DNA of 64,000 bases from Artemisia argyi (lineage: Eukaryota; Streptophyta; Magnoliopsida; Asterales; Asteraceae). The position numbers and the translations under genes are program-made. Where the stretch lies: positions 143,798,505-143,862,504 of the forward strand of contig CM060706.1 of assembly GCA_030686995.1 (NCBI GenBank), in the 5' to 3' direction. Shown here piece by piece: positions 56,300 through 64,000 of this stretch. The number at the start of each line of letters is the position of its first letter. The stretch's first letter is position 1. Under the pieces are notes generated by a model. The model saw only the letters and a program-made list of their open reading frames with translations. It was not told where the DNA came from and searched no databases.

Positions 56300-57430
56300 T
56301 TATATATAGCACTTTTTCAAGTTGCGGACGTTCCATGTCCGGGGTAGATCTCGGCCTTCCCGGTCCCTGAGTTTGTATGATCCTTTGCCTGATGCTTCTA
56401 TCACTTCGTAAGGCCCTTCCCACTTTGGACCCAACTTTCCACCATCTTCTGCGTGGCTTGCCTCATTGCTCCGGTACACAAAGTCACCGGGTTTGAAAGT
56501 CGTGTCGCGAACCTTGGCGTTGTAGTACTTTTCCATTTTGGCCCTGCTTTTTGCTTCTTCAATGGCCGCGACTTCTCTTTTTTCTTCTGCTAAGTCTAGG
56601 TTGGTGCGGAGAGCTTCGTCGTTTGTTATTGGGTCAAAGAGAGCGCATCTGAGTGAGGGCATTCCTATTTCAACCGGGATTACTGCTTCCGTGCCGTATG
56701 TTAAAGAGAATGGGGTGTCCCCATTGCTGGATTTTATCATGGTGCGGTGTGCCCATAACACGTGCGGTACTTCCTCTAGCCAATCTCATTTTCCTTGATC
56801 TATCCTTGCTTTGATTCCTTCTCCTAGGCTCCTGTTTGCCCGTTCTACCAAACCATTTGCTTGCGGGTGTTTCACGGAAGCAAACCGTTGCTTAATGTTA
56901 AGTTTTTCACACCAATCTTTGAAGGGATTATCCCTGAATTGCTTTCCATTGTCGGACACTATTTCCCCTGGTAGGCCGTACCTGCACACAATGTTGTCCC
57001 GCACAAACTTTTTCACTTGGTTGCCTGTGATGGTTGCAAGGGGTTTGGCTTCAATCCATTTTGTGAAGTAGTCGATTCCCACGATTAGATATTTTATTTT
57101 CCCCGGTGCTTCTGGGAAAGGACCGCTTATGTCCAGGCCCCATTTGTAGAACGGCCAGGGAGAAGTGATGGGGACTAGGTTATGCTGCGGATTCTTGGGC
57201 ACTGGCCTGTGGACTTGGCAGTCCTGGCATCGCCGGATAACTTCTCTTGCGTCCTTGTGCATGCTGGGCCAGTAGTATCCGGATCGTAAGGCTTTTCCTA
57301 CTATCGGTCCTGAGTGCATACTGCACGCTCCTTCATGAATCTCTCTTATTACATAGTTGGCTTGCAGCAGACCTACGCACCGGAGCCATGGTTCCAAAAA
57401 TGATTTTCTGAAGAGGATCCCTTGTTTTCT
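56300..57430 (-). pseudogene. pol: Integrase segment of Tat pol (broken)
   Basis: Minus strand. Carries the pre-integrase zinc region (REIHEGACSMH...CQDCQVH), the catalytic core with Asp in LDISGPFPEAPGK, Asp in GEIVSDNGKQFRD and Glu in GLVERANRSLGEG, then the C-terminal end (GPYEVIEASGKGSYKL, WNVRNLKKCYI). A TGA at 56786-56788 splits it after ARIDQGK. Its start is fused out of frame to the RNase H segment by a deletion near 57435 that removed roughly 110 codons compared with typical Tat pol. Would insert cDNA into the genome if intact. Confidence 0.85.
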
Positions 57431-58446
57431 CCAGATATTGGATCATGGCTTCTTCCTTAGCTGTGTATGAACCATTGATTTGATTTGCGACCAGCTGTGA
57501 ATCTACATTTGCAGCTAGGTCTTGTACGCCCATTTATTTGGCTATCCGTAGACCTGCTATCAGTGCCTCATATTCTGCTTCGTTGTTGGAAGTTTGGAAT
57601 TCAAAGCGAAGGGCGTATGTGAACTCCGTTCCCGCCGGATTTGTCAATATGAGACCAGCTCCGGACCCTTCCTGGCACGAGGAGCCGTCTGTGTATAGAT
57701 TCCATGGTTCCGCGTAGGGTAGCTCTTCTACGGTTGAACTTACCGCTGCGGTTATCTCTTCTGGCATCTCCGCGATGAAGTCCGCCAGAACTTGACCCCT
57801 GATTGCTGTTCTTGGTCTGTAATTGATGTCATGCTCTCCCAATTCCATTGCCCATTTTGTCATTCTGCCCGTTTTTTCCGGTTGTGCTAGCACCTATTTA
57901 ATTAGTTGGTCGGTGATGACGATGATTGGATGTGCCTGGAAATATCTCCTTAATCTTCTGGCCGCGTGGACTAGTGCTAAGATTAGCTTCTCCATTGCGC
58001 TGTAGTTTATTTCTGGGCTCAGTAAGGCGCGGCTGACGAAATATATTGGCATTTGGCGCGTTCCTCTCTCTGCTAGCAACACGGCACTGATGGCTTCTCG
58101 TGCCGCGGATAGGTACATTATTAATTCTTCCTTCGGGCGAGGGGCTGTCAGAGTTGGGAGATTGGCAATGTGTCCTTTCATTTCTTTGAAGGCCGCTTCC
58201 GCTTCTGGTGTCCACTGGAAGTCGCTCTTCTTGATGCACTTCTTTAGTGTTCGAAAAAATGGTAGTGACTTTTCTGCGGATTTCGAAAGGAAACGATTGA
58301 AACTTGCCAGCTTTCCATTGAGGGATTGTACTTCTTTTAGGGTTCTTGGGGATGGTAGTTGGGCGACGATCTGGGATTTCTCCGGACAAGCGCGGATCCC
58401 CTGCTTGTTAATCAGGTGTCCCAAGAACATGCCTTCCTCAGCGCCA
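57333..58446 (-). pseudogene. pol: RT C-terminus, RNase H and archaeal-type RNase H of Tat pol (broken)
   Basis: Minus strand. Starts after a shift at 58446 with MFLGHLINKQGIRACPEKSQ, the end of RT, followed by RNase H with LTAPRPKEELIMYL, INYSAMEKLILALVHAARRL. After TAG at 57894-57896 (likely from CAG) comes the second, archaeal-type RNase H: NLYTDGSSCQEGSGAGLIL and NNEAEYEALIAGLRIAK, where the acidic D-E residues are present. TAA at 57534-57536 stops it; MGVQDLAANVDSQLVANQ continues. The C-terminal part and linker to integrase are deleted. The double RNase H places it in the Tat clade. Confidence 0.85.
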
Positions 58447-60873
58447 AAAAGTGCACTTCTTTGGGTTCAACTTCATATTGATTTTACTAAGGGTTGCGAA
58501 AGTTTCTTCTATGTCCCTTAGCATCTCCGTTTCTGAGTGACTTTTTATGACCAGATCATCTACGTACACCTCCAAATTTCTCCCAATCTGCTTTTGAAAA
58601 GCCATGTCGACCAATCTTCGGTATGTAGCTCCCGCGTTCTTTAGCCCGAAGGGCATTTTTTGATAGCAAAATATTCCTTGGTTTGTGGGGAAGGCGGTCT
58701 TCTCTTCATCTTCCGCGGCCATTTGTATCTGGTGATACCCTTTATATGCATCCAAGAAACATTTGAATGTATAGCCGCACAATGATTCCACCTTCCAATC
58801 AATTTCTGGTAGGGGGTAGCAATCTTTGGGACAGGCTTTGTTTAGGTCTTTGAAGTCGACGCACATTCTCCAGCTCCCATCGCTTTTCTTTACTAAGACG
58901 GGGTTTGACAACCAATCGTGATAGTGGACCTCTCTCATGATACCGGCTTCTACTAACTTGGTTACGTCGTCGTTAATGGCTTTGTTTCTTTCTGGAGCTT
59001 GCCCTCGCTTCTTTTGTCTTACTGGGGTGTACCCCTCCCGCACATTGAGCCTGTGTTCTGCAATACTCCTTGGTACTCCGGTCATGTCTGATGGTTTCCA
59101 TGCGAAGATATCCAAATTGTTTCGGAGTAGGTCACATAGGTCTTTTTTCCCTTGGGTAGTGAGGCTTCCCCCTATAGTGATTGTCTGGTCTGGGAACTCC
59201 GGGTGTAACGCAACCTTGATGCTTTCCGCCACAGCTGCTTCACTGTTCTGCTGCGGTTGTGTTTCTGCTATCATGCGACATTCGGCGGGTACGACTTTGT
59301 CGCTATGGATCGTTACTATGCCTCCCGCAGTCGGGAATTTTATCATGCCGTGGGCCGTTGAGGGTATGATCTTCAGCAACCTTATTCCCGGCCTACCGAT
59401 GATTCCATTGTATGGTGATGGTGATCGTACCACCATGAAATTCATCCATGTGCTCGCTGAGTTTTCCTCATTCCCCAGAGTTACTTCCAGCAGGATTTGG
59501 CCTAGAGGCCATGATATTTCGCCGCTGAAACCGAGTAGTGGGGTTGTGGCGGGAATCATCCTTTTCTTGACCTCTGGGTTTAAGCGGTTAAAACAGTGTT
59601 CATAGAGTACCTCCGACGCACTCCCGTTGTCAACATACATTCTGTGAACGCGGTGGCCCCCTATTTCTGCTTTAATTACCAGCGGATGGTCATCCCAGTC
59701 ATCCCCTTGTATAGGGGGGAAAGATATCTCCAGGTCTGGACCCACGTGCGGTGGAATTTTTTGCTTCACATTTCTTTGCCAAGATTGAATCATAAATATG
59801 GCGAGGGCTTTGTCTTTTGTTGCAGCGTCTTTTTTACCGCCCTTAGCTGCTCCCCCTTTTTGGCTGCCATTCTTTATTTCTTTCACCAAGTGTGCCAGTT
59901 GGCCGGATCTTACTGCTTCCTCAATTTGCTTTTTTAGCTGAAAGCATTCGTCCGTGGTGTGTCCTCTTTCTCTGTGGAAGTCGCAGTATTTGTCTTTGTT
60001 TCTTGACTCCACCGGACTTGCCATGGGTGGTGGCGCCGTGAACTTGACGAAGTCCATCGCTAAGATCCCCCTTGGCGTCTTAGTGAGGGGTGTGAACCGG
60101 TTAACTCGCCTCCTATCCGCCCTAGAGTGTCCCTTAAATTCCGACTTTCGCTCAAACGTCTGGGTGGCTTTAGACCCGTTTTCCTGAGCTTTCCACGTGG
60201 GCCGGTCTTGCTTCTTCTTAGACTGATTTGCCGCGGCCGTAGTACCGCGGAGGAAAGCTGTTGTTGCTTTCCACATCTCATCCATCGTGCGTGGTATATT
60301 GTCATTGAGTCTTTTTATCAGTTCCGGGTTGGTGATCCCGTGCATGAATCCGGAGACTTTCATGCATTCTGGGGCCCCTTTCACGTGCATACTCTCAGCT
60401 TTGAAACGTTCGACGAAGGCTCCAGTCGATTCTCCTTCTTTTTGTTTGATGTGATGCAACTCCACTGGGTCTTTTGCGTATTTCTTTTGTTGGAGGAAGT
60501 ATGATAGGAAGCTTTTCCGCAGATCTTCAAAATTGTCAATGCTTTCCACGGGTAGTTCATCGAACCACACCCGAGCATGGCCCATAAGGGTAGAATTGAA
60601 CATGTGACACCTGGTAGGCATGGCCCATCGTTCTACTTTGGCCGCGGTACAGAAATTTTTCAAATGATCTTCCGAATCACTTGTCCCGTCATAGGTTTTA
60701 ACGTTGGACGGCATCCGTGTTCGCCTGGGGAACTCAAAGTTTCTGATCCGGTGTGTGAATGGATCGCTATCTTCGATATCGTACGGGCGGTAGAGATCAT
60801 CTTCACTGTGTTTGACACTTCTGGACTTGGATTCCCAATGCCTTCCGTCACTATCTTCGCTGTCTAGGGAGAG
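58438..60873 (-). pseudogene. gag-pol: gag C-terminus, protease and RT of Tat gag-pol
   Basis: Minus strand, open from the TGA at 60874 to a frameshift near 58447. Numbered from MPSNVKTYDG at 60714: retrotransposon gag domain to about residue 150 (WFDELPVESIDNFEDLRKSF), a Cys/His knuckle near 242-257 (CDFHRERGHTTDEC), an aspartic protease near 356 with VDNGSASEVL (Asp-Asn-Gly as usual in Tat), then RT from ~590 with WRMCVDFKDLNKACPKD, FLDAYKGYHQI and the YVDD active site near 715. An extra T in a T run (58447-58451) shifts the frame after NPKKCTF. Gag and pol share one frame, so no recoding signal is needed. Confidence 0.9.
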
Positions 60874-61587
60874 TCATTTTTTCTTTTTTTCGGGGTCGGA
60901 GTATGCGGACCGTCTCCCAGCGCTTCGCTTCCTGGAATAGGGTGCGCTGCTGCAAGTTGGACTGGGACTTCTTTTTTTTCGTCCAACTGGTCTACCCCTG
61001 CTTTCCTCTCGCCATGTACGTCCATTCTCGGCTCTGTGTTCTTCTCCGGCCCGGTTTTTTGAGCTTAGTCTTGAGAACACATCTGCTTTCCGGTCTCCCA
61101 GTCGCGACCGGACATCCTGTCTCTTCTCTCCTGGGCGTATGAAGACGGTCGACCGAGGGTATTTCTGCTTCTCATGGATTTCTTCAGGAGTTCGTGTATT
61201 TCTACTGCTAAGTCGAGAAAAGACACTCCGAGAGTATGAGTCGTCAGAGGAACCGGACTTGGCGCTTAGGCTATCTTGCCGCTTTGTTCTGACTTCTTTC
61301 TTACTCAGGGATTTGGACTCGGAATCTTGAGCCTGATCCCGAGCTCTTCTGCCCTTTCCTTCTTCGCCGTCAAAGTCAAGGCGTGTCTGCACCTGCCTTA
61401 ACTTTTCTTGATGAACCTTTTCGGCCATTAGGGGCAACAATTGGTCGTAATGCTTGTCGCAAAACTCCGTTAGTGCCACGTCTGGCAATGGTTCGTTTGC
61501 TTCTTGACTCTTTTCCTTCTCCATGGTGTTCCGTACTGCGGATTGTTCTTGGGTGGGAGCAGAGCCGCTTCTTGCCGGATGGCTCAT
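60874..61587 (-). pseudogene. gag: gag N-terminal segment of Tat element
   Basis: Minus strand from ATG 61587 (MSHPARSGSAPTQEQS), 63 bp after the LTR. Highly charged, Arg/Ser/Lys-rich, with repeated SRLSSRNTRTPEE / SRLSSKNRAGEE and a basic end DPEKKKK. A TGA at 60874-60876 (plausibly from CGA, a CpG transition) separates it from the rest of gag, which continues in the same frame. The Arg/Ser-rich N-terminus is typical of Tat gag. Confidence 0.8.
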
Positions 61588-61631
61588 GTTGGTTTGAGTA
61601 TCTTTGGAAACGTAGTTAAGTTAGCGAGTCC

Positions 61632-61650
61632 CGATACGGATGGTGCCACT
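61632..61650 (-). other. Primer binding site of Tat element
   Basis: On the minus strand AG then TGGCACCATCCGTATCG follows the LTR end TACTAACA. The tRNA type is not resolved; it is not the Met type. Confidence 0.55.
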
Positions 61651-62222
61651 TGTTAGTACAAAACTGGGGCACCTCTCTATAGACTTGGTTAGGCCCGAGC
61701 CTTGAGAGGGTGAGTTATGACTGTTAAGATCTTCGAGTAAGCTGCTAAGAAAGAAACACCGTTAGCCTCACCGCGGAAGGGGTGTTCCGCAGTCAACCTC
61801 CAGTGTGAGAGTAAGTGTATGATATAGAGATAAAGTATTTAAAATGAAGTGTGTGAGAGAGAAAGGATCTGATCTAAAAGTGAACCTTTTTACTCTTTAT
61901 ATAGGCCAAGCATACTTGTCCTTTTCGACCGTTTATGCATGTTTCTCGGAATTGCGCACTCCCCTTATTGTTCGGCTTATTCCATGATCATGTACCATCT
62001 GTCCTTTTTGTCTCTGATCCATTGTATGACAGCTGTTTGTACTATCGCTTTAATCCGCGTCCTTGGTTAGTCCGGATATATCGATGTCTGCGGGCTATCA
62101 TGTTTGTTTCACCGGGCTAGGCTGCGGAGCGTGTGTTCCGCGGTTGTACCTTCGGACCATGGAGTGTGATGTGGTTCCTTTGGGTTGTTCTTGTTTGCGT
62201 CCGGGGAACCTATACGTGATCA
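61651..62222 (-). repeat. 5' LTR of Tat element (572 bp)
   Basis: Full LTR: minus strand TGATCACG...TACTAACA. About five substitutions from the 3' LTR. Confidence 0.9.
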
Positions 62223-62444
62223 CGTGTGTAAGTGGTTAGAAGTGTTTACGAGGTTTTTTCATAAGTTTCTTTTATCAGGCTAGATTTAGAGGGACAAAAC
62301 CACATAGTTACTATCGGGGTGTTGCAAAACTAGATTAACACATACATAATAGTTTCGATAATATAGTAACAAATACAACATCAAACACGTATTCAAGGTC
62401 ATTAAGATTAATGCAACATTAAACACTTATATAAGGTCATTAAC
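62223..62444. repeat. Right copy of host duplication flanking the Tat element (222 bp)
   Basis: Begins directly after the LTR CA end with CGTGTGTAAGTGG. Has 14 extra bases (TCAGGCTAGATTTA) relative to the left copy. Continues into unique DNA after TCATTAAC. Confidence 0.95.
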
Positions 62445-64000
62445 AAATGATGTGTCAATTTTCTTTGTTATCAAATACACATCCAATTCGTTGGCCGAGT
62501 ACTTTTATGTATATGGTGTCCAACACTTTTGGAAAAAGATGGTTGTGTTGGATGGGTTATTATTTGTTATCCTATCCTTGTCGATATTTAATAAGAAGTA
62601 TGCAATTTATCATGACAGATGATCAAATGAAGAGTTACGTAACATTCTCACCCTTGAAACAATTATGGCACTTTCTTTATCAAGATTAATATCACATTAT
62701 GATACTAGTAATTGCCACATTTAGGCTATGTAGTCTGTTCACATTGTGTTTAATTTTCCTTTAATTTACGTATTTGTAACAATTGGGATGACTCTATCTA
62801 ATCGCAAAGGTGTGTGCTTTGTGTTCGACAATAACATAACAAAAAGAAGGACAATGCCCTAAAAGTAATGTGCAAAACATAAAACCAAAAGTATGATACA
62901 TGTTTAACAATAAACACACAGAACATAATTAGTTCACAATCTTTGAGGTGCTCCCCGATAGATTTGGGAAAACGAACAAGCTATGCATGTATGTCTCACG
63001 TTCCTCCCGACTATGCTTAAACCTAGCCAAATCAATCAATATAAATAGAATAATTCTAAGTAACATTTCAAATACAATAGCGCGACGTATAAACTTTTTA
63101 CCTTCCATAAGAAGTAGCGAGCCAAAATTTTGAGTTCATAATATTATCATAATTAGTTACTCATGGACGCGAGTAAACTACGCAAAATACCCATATATTA
63201 ACTCGATAATGAATAGGCCAGTCTAATAAAACAGCATTGAACATTTTGTATTGAATTTCCACTTCTATACGAGATCAAGAAAAACAATCTGGCATCAAAA
63301 CATAAAAAATAGAACACCAAGTATTAATTTTAAAAAATGTGATAAGTTTTTTATAACACAAATAGGAAATGTTTCCTTATTGATCCCATGAAAGATACTT
63401 TGAACCATGCTCTTGTATTAACTAATCAATTAATGCCACCATAATCTGTTAATTAATTTGTAAATTCGATTTGATAAATCTTTCAATATCTTTCCATTCT
63501 TAAATATTCCTGTTACAATATTTCACAATACAATTAAAATCAAGAGAATTAAAACTTTAAATAGTTTAAAATGCAAAAACCGTTAATGTGATGTGGTCAA
63601 AATTGCCGCGTAATTCTCACAAATTCAAAAGCCAGACGCAGTTTTGTGAGATACTTTCGTGTGCAATTATCTCATTACCATAAAACATATGCAACTTATT
63701 AAGTGTAGCCGTAGAGACGATAATTATACTGCACAAAAGAAGTGTTCACATGTCCTGCCGAACTTTTAAAATGGTAAAAACTGAACCCGCAAATTGACCA
63801 AACAATGTGAACGACTTTTGCAATTAACTCTTAATTTTTTTTTTTAGATAATATTTAACCTACTTTTGTACTCCCGATCTCTCTTATCATCACAAGTCAT
63901 AACCAACTTTGTAATGAGTATATTTTTAGAGATTTAATCCCTAGTGTCAATAAAATTTTTGATTCCAACAAATCAATCACCAAATTTATTTGAGATCTTT
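62445..64000. other. AT-rich intergenic stretch to window end
   Basis: No convincing gene, RNA or mobile-element boundary on either strand. Confidence 0.5.

Larger units (their letters stand above)
51571..62222 (-). mobile_element. Tat-clade Ty3/Gypsy retrotransposon with antisense ORF, 10.65 kb
   Basis: Minus-strand element: 5' LTR at the right (61651-62222), gag-pol from 61587 to 56300, an antisense spliced ORF (52695-55670), purine tract and 3' LTR at the left (51571-52133). The archaeal-type RNase H after the normal one and the antisense ORF between pol and 3' LTR mark the Tat clade. The LTRs differ at about five positions in 563. No 5-bp TSD; a ~208-bp duplication flanks it instead. Confidence 0.9.

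Noticed and set aside
62447..62689. 80-aa ORF in the right flank
   Set aside because: Composition and lack of any recognisable motif give no support; AT-rich chance ORF.

Overview
This is repeat-dense plant nuclear DNA with no host protein-coding gene that I can recognise. The retroelement proteins (a UBN2-type gag, 'putative plant transposon' ORFs, a multi-knuckle CGGPH protein, and a gypsy-type transposase-domain antisense ORF) closely resemble families I know from Asteraceae, especially Anthemideae such as Tanacetum, Artemisia and Chrysanthemum. That taxonomic reading is from memory and is an inference.

Layout. 1-8717: a Copia (SIRE/Maximus-like) element cut by the window start. It keeps gag and two extra broken ORFs but no pol, and carries a GC-rich inverted repeat ahead of three separate predicted transcription units. 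8996-10500: a decayed minus-strand DUF4283/zinc-knuckle (LINE ORF1-type) pseudogene. 10660-10951: a PIF/Harbinger-type MITE. 11178-11707: a solo LTR with a perfect 5-bp TSD. 12091-14860: a non-coding LTR element (minus) with perfect TSD AGGTT and an internal GTAC-containing short-repeat array. 15165-15463: a hAT-type MITE. 17294-20756 and 43781-44460: an unclassified, repeat-rich segment with a Helitron-like terminus, split by a 23-kb nest.

The nest (20762-43775) is three deep. A Ty3/Gypsy element with ~3.9-kb LTRs and TSD GGGTC (A) contains a second Gypsy element with 3.9-kb LTRs and near-perfect TSD ACCAC/ACCAT (B). The 5' LTR of B contains a truncated minus-strand third element (C) joined through a deletion. 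Element A encodes only a gag relic on the plus strand, plus an antisense TATA-driven small membrane-protein ORF preceded by three MSA-like (AACGG) motifs. Element B encodes a broken four-knuckle protein.

45108-50094 is a cluster of MITEs, a tRNA-like SINE, a 5S-rRNA-derived fragment and a tandem duplication. 51571-62222 is a Tat-clade Gypsy element. Its minus-strand gag-pol (protease, RT, RNase H, archaeal-type RNase H, integrase) is broken in several places, and a convergent plus-strand three-exon antisense ORF lies between pol and the 3' LTR. This element has no 5-bp TSD. A ~208-bp copy of the flanking DNA sits on each side, and one LTR end lacks 9 nt, which points to non-canonical insertion. 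62445-64000 is AT-rich with nothing recognisable.
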